Source: Methylophaga sp. (lineage in GTDB: Bacteria; Pseudomonadota; Gammaproteobacteria; Nitrosococcales; Methylophagaceae). From it: a DNA stretch of 64,000 nucleotides. The stretch lies in contig JALSLH010000025.1 of the NCBI GenBank assembly GCA_026988435.1, positions 53,162 to 117,161 on the forward strand, written 5' to 3'. Made by a program: the position numbers and the translations under genes. The notes beneath the pieces are model-generated. The model saw only the letters and a program-made list of their open reading frames with translations, was not told where the DNA came from and made no database searches. Below, piece after piece: positions 36,787 through 45,229 of this stretch. Position 1 is the stretch's first letter; every line of letters begins with the position of its first letter.

Positions 36787-37734
36787 ATGTCATTTATTGA
36801 GCAGATCTTTCCTTGGCGGAAAATGAAAAGTATGGGCATACTCGGTATGAATCAGCGTAATGGCGATTATATATCTGCCTATAATAAACGCGCTTTATAT
36901 CCTTTGGTTGATGATAAGATTAAAACTAAAAGGCTTGCAGAATCTGCAGGTGTTGCTGTTCCACGTTTATATGCTTTGGTTGAAATAGAAAAGCAAATTG
37001 CAGCGCTATTTGAGAAATTAAAACCGTATGATGACTTTGTAGTTAAACCTGCTCATGGCAGCGGTGGTGAAGGCATATTGGTTATTATTGGACGCAGCCA
37101 GAGTGGCTATCGTAAAAATAATGGTCAAATTATAAATGAACAAGAGTTTGGGCATTATATTTCTAATATCTTAAGTGGCATGTATAGCCTGGGTGGTTTG
37201 CCGGATACAGCACTGGTGGAACAACGAGTTAGGTTCGATCCTGTGTTTGCAGATGTGAGCTATCAGGGAGTTCCAGACATACGGACGATTGTATTTCGTG
37301 GTGTGCCGATCATGGCCATGATTAGACTGCCCACAAGAGAGTCTGATGGCAAAGCTAACTTGCACCAAGGTGCTATCGGTGTAGGCATTGACTTGGCAAC
37401 AGGAAAGACATTATCAGGTGTATGGCATGAACAATTTATTAGCCAGCATCCAGATACGGGTGCTTCTATCATAGGTTTACAAATTCCAAACTGGCAACAA
37501 ATTCTTAATTTAACAGCGCATTGTTATGATCTAGTGGGACTAGGATACATTGGTGTTGATATTGTGCTTGATCGTGATCATGGCCCGTTGATGTTAGAAA
37601 TGAATGCAAGACCAGGGCTAAGTATTCAGTTAGCAAATCGTTGCGGTCTATTAACACGATTAGAAAAAATTGAAGCAATTAAAAATATTCCTGACACGGT
37701 TGCAGAACGTGTAAATTTAGCTAAAACAATTTAA
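36787..37734 (+). CDS. RimK-like ATP-grasp ligase (alpha-L-glutamate ligase-like)
   Basis: A 315-residue cytosolic ATP-grasp enzyme expected to form an amide bond between an amino acid such as glutamate and a carboxylate. ATP-grasp features are DDFVVKPAHGSGGEGILVI (ATP lysine and glycine-rich loop), VEQRVRFDP, and the metal-binding end GPLMLEMNARPGLSIQLANR. It belongs to the group named alpha-L-glutamate ligase-like (TIGR02291). It lies 30 bp after the 7TM gene and only 5 bp before the lipoprotein gene. The true substrate is unknown. Confidence 0.86.
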   Translation: MSFIEQIFPWRKMKSMGILGMNQRNGDYISAYNKRALYPLVDDKIKTKRLAESAGVAVPRLYALVEIEKQIAALFEKLKPYDDFVVKPAHGSGGEGILVIIGRSQSGYRKNNGQIINEQEFGHYISNILSGMYSLGGLPDTALVEQRVRFDPVFADVSYQGVPDIRTIVFRGVPIMAMIRLPTRESDGKANLHQGAIGVGIDLATGKTLSGVWHEQFISQHPDTGASIIGLQIPNWQQILNLTAHCYDLVGLGYIGVDIVLDRDHGPLMLEMNARPGLSIQLANRCGLLTRLEKIEAIKNIPDTVAERVNLAKTI

Positions 37735-37739
37735 ACGTG

Positions 37740-39881
37740 ATGCGATTTCCACTATTTATTTTTGTCACTTTGTGTTGCCTGACGGCTTGTGACTTTTTAA
37801 TAATGAACTCACCCTATTCTGAACAAGCAACGGATGAGTCTACTATGTACACATCCTTTTCATTGCGACCAAAACACCTTGATCCGGCACGCTCTTATGC
37901 CAGTAATGAAGTCAGCTTTACCGGGCAGATTTATGAGCCACCACTGCAATATCATTACCTTAAACGGCCTTATCAATTAATTCCATTAACGGCTGAAAGT
38001 TTACCAAAAGTGCGTTATTTCAATAAAAAAAATATTGAAGTTGATGCCGGCGAACCAGTAGAAAATGTAGCTTATAGCATTTATGAAATAACGATTAAGC
38101 CCAATATTTATTATCAACCACATCCTGCTTTTGCTAAAACAAAAGAGCAACAATTTTTATATCACCAGCTTACTGAAAAACAGTTAAACGAACTGTCCAC
38201 TTTATTTGATTTTAAGGAGAATGCGACCAGAGAATTAATTGCCGAAGATTATGTATATCAAATTAAACGTTTAGCACATCCGAAAGTGCATTCGCCTATT
38301 GTAGGGTTAATGGGGGAATATATTGTTGGCTTAGCAGAATATGTAAATCAATTACGACAGTATCAACAACAAAATAAAAAAATAGACTTACGAGCGATGT
38401 CATTTGATGGCGTGAAAGTCATTGATCGATACCGCTATCAAATTAAAGTTGTGGGTAAATATCCCCAGTTAAAATACTGGTTAGCCATGCCGTTTTTTGC
38501 GCCGATGCCATGGGAGGCAGATGTTTTTTATAAGCAGCAAGGTTTAATCGACAAGAATATTTCCTTAGATTGGTATCCCATTGGTACTGGCCCCTATTAT
38601 TTAACAGAAAATGATCCCAATCGTCGAATGGTGTTGACCAAAAACCCTAATTATCATCAGGATCATTATCCGCTGGAAGGTGATCTGGGCGATAAAGAAC
38701 AAGGACTGTTGGATGATGCGGGAAAGCAATTACCACTTATTGATAAAGTTGTATTTACTTTAGAAAAAGAAACCATTCCTTATTGGAATAAATTTTTGCA
38801 AGGTTATTATGATATTAGTGGTATTAGTTCAGATAGTTTTGACCAAGCCATACAAATGAGTAGTGCTGGCAATTTTGCACTAAGTGAGGAGATGAAACAA
38901 CGTGGAATTAATTTAAAAACAGCGGTAGAGACGTCTATTTTCTATACTGGGTTTAATATGCACGATCCCATAGTTGGTGGTTACGACGAACGAGCTAAAA
39001 AATTACGACAAGCTATTTCTATTGCTATTGATCAAGAAGAATATATTTCAATATTTACTAATGGCCGAGGAATTGTTGCACAAGGGCCTATTCCACCGGG
39101 GATTTTTGGCTACAAAGAAGGCGAACAAGGCTACAATAGCTTTGTTTATAATTGGCTGCAGGGAAGTACTAAGAGAAAATCGATAAAATATGCACGTCAG
39201 TTATTAGCTGAGGCTGGATATTCTGAGGGGCGCGATCGGATAACGGGAGAGCCGCTTATTTTGTATTTTGACGTTACGGGCAGTGGCCCTGATTCAAAAG
39301 CACGTTTTGATTGGATGAGAAAACAATTCCAAAAACTATCGATTCAGTTGGTCATTAGAGAAACGGACTACAATCGTTTTCAAGATAAAATGCAAACAGG
39401 ACAAGCCCAGATGTATCAATGGGGCTGGAATGCAGATTACCCTGATCCTGAAAATTTCTTATTTTTACTTTATGGTCCTAATAGCAAGCTGGTTTCTGGC
39501 GGGCAAAATACCAGTAATTATCAAAATGATCAGTTTGATCATTTATTTGAACAAATGAAAATTATGCCAGACAATGAACAGCGCCAAAAAATAATTGATG
39601 AAATGTTAGCAATTATACGTGAAGATGCCCCGTGGGTATGGGGATTTCACCCTAAACAGTTTTCGCTTTATCATGGCTGGAATAAAAATGTAAAACCAAA
39701 TTTGATGGCGAATAATACGACTAAATATCGTAGAGTAGATATTGAACAACGATCTAAATTACAGCAAACGTGGAATCGGCCGATACTATGGCCAATAATA
39801 CTATTTATATTTATAGGTGTATTGCTGGTATTACCAGCTTGGATAAGTTATCAAAATAAAAAACAACAAAAAATCAACTAA
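37740..39881 (+). CDS. Oligopeptide-type ABC substrate-binding lipoprotein with C-terminal TM
   Basis: A 713-residue family 5 solute-binding protein (OppA/DppA type), larger than the usual 500-600. The ATG at 37740 is preferred over an in-frame GTG at 37737. A lipobox LTAC places the lipidated cysteine at C17, with Asp at +2, the inner-membrane retention residue in E. coli. Family blocks include WYPIGTGPYYLTENDPNRRM, RQAISIAIDQEEY and GWNADYPDPENFLF. The C-terminus has a clear TM helix (about 685-705, PIILFIFIGVLLVLPAWI), unusual for this family. It follows the ATP-grasp gene by 5 bp, so it is likely cotranscribed; no permease genes are adjacent. Confidence 0.86.
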   Translation: MRFPLFIFVTLCCLTACDFLIMNSPYSEQATDESTMYTSFSLRPKHLDPARSYASNEVSFTGQIYEPPLQYHYLKRPYQLIPLTAESLPKVRYFNKKNIEVDAGEPVENVAYSIYEITIKPNIYYQPHPAFAKTKEQQFLYHQLTEKQLNELSTLFDFKENATRELIAEDYVYQIKRLAHPKVHSPIVGLMGEYIVGLAEYVNQLRQYQQQNKKIDLRAMSFDGVKVIDRYRYQIKVVGKYPQLKYWLAMPFFAPMPWEADVFYKQQGLIDKNISLDWYPIGTGPYYLTENDPNRRMVLTKNPNYHQDHYPLEGDLGDKEQGLLDDAGKQLPLIDKVVFTLEKETIPYWNKFLQGYYDISGISSDSFDQAIQMSSAGNFALSEEMKQRGINLKTAVETSIFYTGFNMHDPIVGGYDERAKKLRQAISIAIDQEEYISIFTNGRGIVAQGPIPPGIFGYKEGEQGYNSFVYNWLQGSTKRKSIKYARQLLAEAGYSEGRDRITGEPLILYFDVTGSGPDSKARFDWMRKQFQKLSIQLVIRETDYNRFQDKMQTGQAQMYQWGWNADYPDPENFLFLLYGPNSKLVSGGQNTSNYQNDQFDHLFEQMKIMPDNEQRQKIIDEMLAIIREDAPWVWGFHPKQFSLYHGWNKNVKPNLMANNTTKYRRVDIEQRSKLQQTWNRPILWPIILFIFIGVLLVLPAWISYQNKKQQKIN

Positions 39882-39979
39882 TGAGAACACTGTACAGATT
39901 TTTTGATTTTTTTTGGGTAGAATTAACGACTTAATTGATGCTTGAACACCGTACAAGAACTATCTAAGGAGATAATTTA

Positions 39980-40750
39980 GTGGATTTAGCTACATTAATA
40001 GGGGTGATAATTGCCTGGCTACTTGTAATTGGTACAATTGCAACAGGCTCTGGTGCGCTCGTATTTATTAATATACCTTCACTGGTTATTGTTTTGGGCG
40101 GAACATTAGCCGTGGTCATGATGCGTTTTACCTTGGGTCAAATGATAGGTTCAATCAAAATGGCTCTAAAAGCATTTTTACATAAAGCTGAAACGGCTGA
40201 AGAATTAATTGTAGTGGTCGTTGAATTAGCAGGTATTGCTAGAAAAGAAGGTTTGCTAGCACTAGAAGGACAAGAAATCAATAATCCTGTATTAGCTACC
40301 GGCATTCGTATGTTAGTTGACGGGCATGAACCGGCGATTGTAAAAAAAGCATTATCGACCGAAATGAATGAAACCGTGGCTCGCCATAAAATTGGCCAAG
40401 ATTTATTTAAACAAGCGGGTGATGCTGGCCCTGCGATGGGCATGATAGGAACATTAGTTGGTTTGGTACAAATGCTCTCTAATATGTCTGACCCTAAATC
40501 GATTGGCCCTGCGATGGCGGTAGCATTATTAACTACACTCTATGGTGCAATGCTCGCCAACATGTTTGCACTTCCAGTATCAGATAAATTAAAACTGCGT
40601 AGCGCAGAAGAGCAAATGAATAAAAATATTATTATTCAAAGCGTTTTAGGTATCCAAGAAGGTCAAAACCCCAAAGTATTGGAAGAGTTGTTAAGAAACT
40701 TCTTGCCAGCTTCGCAGCGTGAAAGTAATGATGAAGCCGTGGCTGAATAG
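39980..40750 (+). CDS. pomA: Flagellar motor stator MotA/PomA
   Basis: Stator subunit that forms the ion channel with the next gene product. It has 256 residues, with four TM helices (about 5-24, 33-50, 150-170, 183-203) and the cytoplasmic loop between the second and third. The opening DLATLIGVIIAWLLVIGTI and AVVMMRFTLGQM match PomA-type stators. The start is GTG after AAGGAG. The pair is separated from any other flagellar genes in this window. Confidence 0.92.
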   Translation: MDLATLIGVIIAWLLVIGTIATGSGALVFINIPSLVIVLGGTLAVVMMRFTLGQMIGSIKMALKAFLHKAETAEELIVVVVELAGIARKEGLLALEGQEINNPVLATGIRMLVDGHEPAIVKKALSTEMNETVARHKIGQDLFKQAGDAGPAMGMIGTLVGLVQMLSNMSDPKSIGPAMAVALLTTLYGAMLANMFALPVSDKLKLRSAEEQMNKNIIIQSVLGIQEGQNPKVLEELLRNFLPASQRESNDEAVAE

Positions 40751-40789
40751 AATAATAACAATGATCCGAACGAACAATATGAGCTTTGT

Positions 40790-41689
40790 ATGAGTGAAGT
40801 AGCTGAAGAGGAAGAACACGATTGTGACTGTCCCCCCGAGGGTTTGCCAGCCTATATGGGAACATTTGCTGACTTAATGTCATTGCTAATGTGCTTTTTT
40901 GTGTTGCTATTATCATTTGCTGAAATGGATGCTTTGAAATACAAAATGGTTGTTAAATCCTTAGATGATGCCTTCGGTGTACAACGTGAGGTCGCAGCCA
41001 ATGAGATTCCGAAAGGTACGAGTATTATTGCACAGGAATTTAGTCCAGGAGAACCGCGACCTACACCACTGAAAGAAGTGCGACAAGATACTATTGATGA
41101 AACACGCGATGCATTAAAAGTGAAAATGGATGCTGAGGAAGTGGCAAAACAGCAACAAAAAGAAATTGCTGAAGAGGCAGAAAAATTTAAAGAAGCATTA
41201 GAAGGTGAAATAGCACAGGGATTGATTGACGTTGAGACAGAGTCAAATAGAATTGTTATTCGGATACGCGAGAAAGGATCTTTCCCATCAGGTGATGCAA
41301 GACTGAATAGGGCCTTTGTTCCGATAGTAGATAAAATTCGTGAGGTTTTAGTTAAAACGGATGGACAAATTGCTGTTGCCGGACATACGGATAATATTCC
41401 TATTAACACGCCGCGCTACCGATCTAATTGGGAGCTATCAACGTCACGAGCGGCATCAGTAGTTCATGAATTGTTAAATAGTGGGGAAATGCCAACAGAG
41501 CGATTTGTATTAGAAGGTTATGCTGATACACAACCTCTTATGCCAAATGACAGTGCTGAAAATAGAGCTAGAAATAGACGGGTAGAAATAATCATACTTA
41601 AAGCATCGATTCTCGATGGCGTAACTAAATCGATAGAATCTCTCAATAAAGAGTATGATGGCGTTGAAGGCGCAGTAACTAAAAATTAA
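40790..41689 (+). CDS. pomB: Flagellar motor stator MotB/PomB with OmpA-like domain
   Basis: A 299-residue partner of PomA. A short acidic N-terminus is followed by one TM helix with the ion-binding aspartate D28 (TFADLMSLLMCFFVLLLSFAE), the sequence style of sodium-driven PomB. A coiled linker (about 95-140) leads to the peptidoglycan-binding OmpA domain (about 165-280: VAGHTDNIPINTPRYRSNWEL and NRARNRRVEIII). A sodium motor is inferred from similarity, not shown. Confidence 0.92.
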   Translation: MSEVAEEEEHDCDCPPEGLPAYMGTFADLMSLLMCFFVLLLSFAEMDALKYKMVVKSLDDAFGVQREVAANEIPKGTSIIAQEFSPGEPRPTPLKEVRQDTIDETRDALKVKMDAEEVAKQQQKEIAEEAEKFKEALEGEIAQGLIDVETESNRIVIRIREKGSFPSGDARLNRAFVPIVDKIREVLVKTDGQIAVAGHTDNIPINTPRYRSNWELSTSRAASVVHELLNSGEMPTERFVLEGYADTQPLMPNDSAENRARNRRVEIIILKASILDGVTKSIESLNKEYDGVEGAVTKN

Positions 41690-41710
41690 AACTAAATAAA
41701 GGCTAAAATT

Positions 41711-42304
41711 ATGATTAAGAACTATTTGAAAATAGTGATAATTTCCCTCGCTTTATTTTCGGTGCCTACTTATGCCGCCGACTGGATATTAGATTCAAAT
41801 ACCTCACAATTAAATTTCATTTCAATTAAAAAAGGCAATATTGCAGAAGTTCATCAATTTAAATCCTTGCAGGGACAATATGGGGAGCAAGGAAAGTTAA
41901 CGGTAACAATTGATTTAGCTAGTGTTGATACTCAGAATCCTGTTCGTGATGAGCGAATGAAAGAGCATTTATTTGAGGTTGGTTCATGCTCGTCAGCAAT
42001 CCTTTCTGCAACTGTTGATACAGAAATCGTCGATGCTATTGCTGAGGGTGCCAGTGAGCAATTAACGGTCGATGCCGAATTAGAATTACATGGTGACACC
42101 AAACCACTTAAAATAGATGTTATAATAACGCGTTTAGTTGGGGCGAAATTATCGGTAGTGAGCGCCAAGCCAGTTGTCATCAATGCGGGTGATTTTTCTT
42201 TAGTTAAAGGCATTGACAAGTTAATGGCGTTAGCCAAATTACCTAGTATTAGTCAGGCTGTACCCGTAACATTTTACCTAACATTTAATTTAAAACGAAA
42301 TTAA
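41711..42304 (+). CDS. Secreted YceI-family lipid-binding protein
   Basis: A 197-residue protein with a signal peptide (about 1-22, PTYAA-DW) and a YceI-like lipocalin barrel ([46 protein letters not shown]). YceI proteins bind polyisoprenoid or similar lipids in the periplasm; the ligand here is unknown. It follows pomB by 21 bp and precedes leuD by 20 bp, so it could be read with either, although the functions differ. Confidence 0.88.
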   Translation: MIKNYLKIVIISLALFSVPTYAADWILDSNTSQLNFISIKKGNIAEVHQFKSLQGQYGEQGKLTVTIDLASVDTQNPVRDERMKEHLFEVGSCSSAILSATVDTEIVDAIAEGASEQLTVDAELELHGDTKPLKIDVIITRLVGAKLSVVSAKPVVINAGDFSLVKGIDKLMALAKLPSISQAVPVTFYLTFNLKRN

Positions 42305-42324
42305 CAAGTAGAAGCTCCACATAT

Positions 42325-42963
42325 ATGCAAGCATTTTCTGTAGAACAAGGCTTAGTTGTACCTTTAGATCGCGCTAACGTTGATACTGATGCCATAATCC
42401 CAAAGCAATTTTTGAAATCAATAAAACGAAGTGGTTTTGGCCCTAATTTATTTGATGAGTGGCGCTATCTTGACTTAGGTGAGCCGGGTGAAAGTTGTGC
42501 AGATAGGCCTGTCAATGAAGATTTTGTACTGAATCAACAACGCTATCAAGGTGCGACCATTTTGTTGGCTCGCGAGAATTTTGGCTGTGGCTCTAGTCGT
42601 GAACATGCTGTATGGGCAATAGAAGACTACGGTATTCGCGTTATTATTGCTCCGAGCTTTGCAGATATTTTCTTTAGCAATACAAGCAAAAATGGAATTT
42701 TAGCGATTAAGCTCGATGAAGAAATAGTACATAGTTTGTTTAATGTCGTTGAGAGAACCAAAGGATTTGAGTTATCAGTTGATCTAGACAAGCAGACTAT
42801 CAGTTTGCCATCAGGTGAGGTTATAAGCTTTGATATTGATCCATTTAAAAAACATTGTTTATTAAATGGTTTAGACGATATCGGCTTAACTCTGCAGCAC
42901 GCAGATGAAATCGAACAATATGAAAAAGTACGAAAACAGCAAGCACCGTGGTTGTTTTCCTGA
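42325..42963 (+). CDS. leuD: 3-isopropylmalate dehydratase small subunit
   Basis: Isomerises 2- to 3-isopropylmalate together with LeuC. It has 212 residues, with [20 protein letters not shown] and the swivel-domain motif [18 protein letters not shown]. The large subunit gene leuC, usually directly upstream, is not in this window; YceI and motor genes take its place. leuB follows after 62 bp. Confidence 0.96.
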   Translation: MQAFSVEQGLVVPLDRANVDTDAIIPKQFLKSIKRSGFGPNLFDEWRYLDLGEPGESCADRPVNEDFVLNQQRYQGATILLARENFGCGSSREHAVWAIEDYGIRVIIAPSFADIFFSNTSKNGILAIKLDEEIVHSLFNVVERTKGFELSVDLDKQTISLPSGEVISFDIDPFKKHCLLNGLDDIGLTLQHADEIEQYEKVRKQQAPWLFS

Positions 42964-43025
42964 ATAAAGTTTCTTCTGTAATGAGTTATTCATAGCTCTA
43001 AATTTAACGTAGTGAAAATAAAAGA

Positions 43026-44096
43026 ATGACAAAAAAAATAGTAATATTACCGGGTGATGGAATTGGGCCCGAGATTGTAGACGAGGCTGTAAAGCTCTTA
43101 AAAGCATTGGAAAGTGAAGGTTTAGACATTGAGCTAGAATATGGTTTGATAGGTGGAGCGGCTTATGATAAAACCGCTACTCCTTTGCCAGATGAAACAG
43201 TGGCAATGTCACTAACAGCTGACGCAATCTTATTAGGTGCTGTAGGTGGTTATAAATGGGAATCATTAGATATCAGTGTCCGCCCAGAAAAAGGCTTGCT
43301 GGGTATTCGTAGCAAATTAAATTTATTTGCAAATTTACGCCCAGCTATTTTATATCCTCAATTAGCAGATGCTTCATCACTTAAGCCAGAAATTGTTTCA
43401 GGTTTAGATTTAATGATTGTGAGAGAGCTAACTGGCGGTATTTATTTCGGTCAGCCACGGGGTATTCGTACTTTAGATAATGGTGAGAAAGAAGGCTTCA
43501 ACACCCTGGTTTATAAAGAAAGCGAAGTAAGCCGGATCGGTAAAGTGGCCTTTGATATTGCTCAAAAAAGACAAGGCCGGTTGTGCAGTGTTGATAAAGC
43601 AAATGTGCTAGAAAGCACTGAGTTATGGCGTGAAACAATGGAGACAGTTGCCAGCGGGTATATTGATGTTGAATTAAGTCATATGTATGTTGATAATGCT
43701 GCGATGCAATTAGTGCGTGCACCCAAGCAATTTGATGTAATGGTCACTACAAATATGTTTGGTGATATTTTATCTGATTGTGCATCAATGCTAACAGGCT
43801 CTATTGGCATGTTACCTTCTGCATCATTAGATGAAAATGGCAAAGGAATGTATGAGCCTATACATGGATCGGCTCCAGATATTGCAGGTCAAAACATTGC
43901 CAATCCGTTAGCGACAATTCTATCTGTAGCGATGATGTTACGCTATACACTTGATGAACCAACGTTAGCTGACCGTGTTGAAAAAGCGGTCAGCAATGTG
44001 CTTGATCAAGGTTTACGTACAGCTGACATCTATTCTGATGGAATGGTTAAAGTCGGCACGTCAGAAATGGGAGCCGCAGTTATTTCTGCACTGTGA
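43026..44096 (+). CDS. leuB: 3-isopropylmalate dehydrogenase
   Basis: NAD-dependent oxidative decarboxylation in leucine synthesis. It has 356 residues, with [19 protein letters not shown], the substrate-binding [15 protein letters not shown], and the metal-binding region [17 protein letters not shown]. The NAD-preferring loop is [14 protein letters not shown]. It lies between leuD and asd, as in many gammaproteobacteria. Confidence 0.97.
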   Translation: MTKKIVILPGDGIGPEIVDEAVKLLKALESEGLDIELEYGLIGGAAYDKTATPLPDETVAMSLTADAILLGAVGGYKWESLDISVRPEKGLLGIRSKLNLFANLRPAILYPQLADASSLKPEIVSGLDLMIVRELTGGIYFGQPRGIRTLDNGEKEGFNTLVYKESEVSRIGKVAFDIAQKRQGRLCSVDKANVLESTELWRETMETVASGYIDVELSHMYVDNAAMQLVRAPKQFDVMVTTNMFGDILSDCASMLTGSIGMLPSASLDENGKGMYEPIHGSAPDIAGQNIANPLATILSVAMMLRYTLDEPTLADRVEKAVSNVLDQGLRTADIYSDGMVKVGTSEMGAAVISAL

Positions 44097-44162
44097 ATTC
44101 TAGTTTAATTTTAAATAAATCCAGTTACTTTAGTAACTTAGAATATAATTGCAAGGTGAATT

Positions 44163-45185
44163 GTGAGTAAAAAATTTGACGTTGCTGTTGTTGGTGCAAC
44201 AGGTGCTGTAGGTGAGACAATGTTGGAAATTCTGCATCAGCGAAAATTTCCTGTAGGCAAAGTTTATGCGCTAGCGAGTGAACGCTCAGCAGGTAGTACT
44301 GTAAGTTTTGGCAATAAATCAATAATTGTTGAAGACTTAGCAACATTTGATTTTTCTAAAGCGCAAGTGGGTTTGTTCTCACCTGGCGCTAGTGTTTCCA
44401 AAGTCTATGCTCCTAAAGCGGCTGAAGCAGGCTGTGTAGTTATTGATAATACTTCAGAATTTCGTTATGACGATGACATTCCACTAGTGGTTCCAGAAGT
44501 AAATCCAGAAGCGATTGCTCAATATAAAACACGAGGCATTATCGCCAATCCAAATTGTTCAACCATTCAAATGCTGGTGGCTATGAAGCCCATCTATGAT
44601 GCGGTCGGAATTACGCGAGTTAATGTCTGTACCTATCAAGCGGTCTCGGGTACAGGCAAACCGGCTATGGATGAACTGGCTAAACAAACGGCTTCACTAT
44701 TAAATGGTCGCAGCGTTGAAAGTAATGTGTACCCCAAACAAATCTCATTCAATGTGTTACCGCATATTGATGTATTTGAAGATAACGGCTATACCAAAGA
44801 AGAAATGAAAATGGTGTGGGAAACTAAGAAGATCATGGGGGATGACACTATTTCAGTGAATCCAACAGCGGTACGAGTGCCTGTTTTTTACGGTCATTCA
44901 GAAGCATTGCACATTGAAACGAAAGAAAAAATTACAGCAAAGCAAGCTAAAGAATTGCTTTCGAATGCACCAGGAATTGTGGTGATAGACGAGCACGTTG
45001 ATGGTGGTTATCCTACGGCCGTTACGGATGGATCAGGTACTGATCCGGTCTATGTTGGTCGAATTAGAGAAGATATTTCTCACCCAAACGGTTTAGATTT
45101 ATGGGTAGTGGCCGATAACGTGCGTAAAGGTGCAGCATTAAACAGTGTTCAAATCGCAGAAATACTGGTTAATGACTACCTTTAA
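44163..45185 (+). CDS. asd: Aspartate-semialdehyde dehydrogenase
   Basis: Reduces aspartyl phosphate to the semialdehyde, precursor of Lys, Met, Thr and diaminopimelate. It has 340 residues, with the nucleotide site VVGATGAVGETMLEIL and catalytic C132 in IANPNCSTIQM. The start is GTG after AAGGTG. The placement leuB-asd-fimV is standard. Confidence 0.97.
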   Translation: MSKKFDVAVVGATGAVGETMLEILHQRKFPVGKVYALASERSAGSTVSFGNKSIIVEDLATFDFSKAQVGLFSPGASVSKVYAPKAAEAGCVVIDNTSEFRYDDDIPLVVPEVNPEAIAQYKTRGIIANPNCSTIQMLVAMKPIYDAVGITRVNVCTYQAVSGTGKPAMDELAKQTASLLNGRSVESNVYPKQISFNVLPHIDVFEDNGYTKEEMKMVWETKKIMGDDTISVNPTAVRVPVFYGHSEALHIETKEKITAKQAKELLSNAPGIVVIDEHVDGGYPTAVTDGSGTDPVYVGRIREDISHPNGLDLWVVADNVRKGAALNSVQIAEILVNDYL

Positions 45186-45229
45186 GTGGTAGGATAATGA
45201 CTTAGCTTAGATGTTTAAAGGAATTTGTG

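Noticed and set aside
40852..41409. A 185-codon minus-strand open frame
   Set aside because: Antisense to pomB, low-complexity serine/isoleucine-rich translation, no ribosome site.
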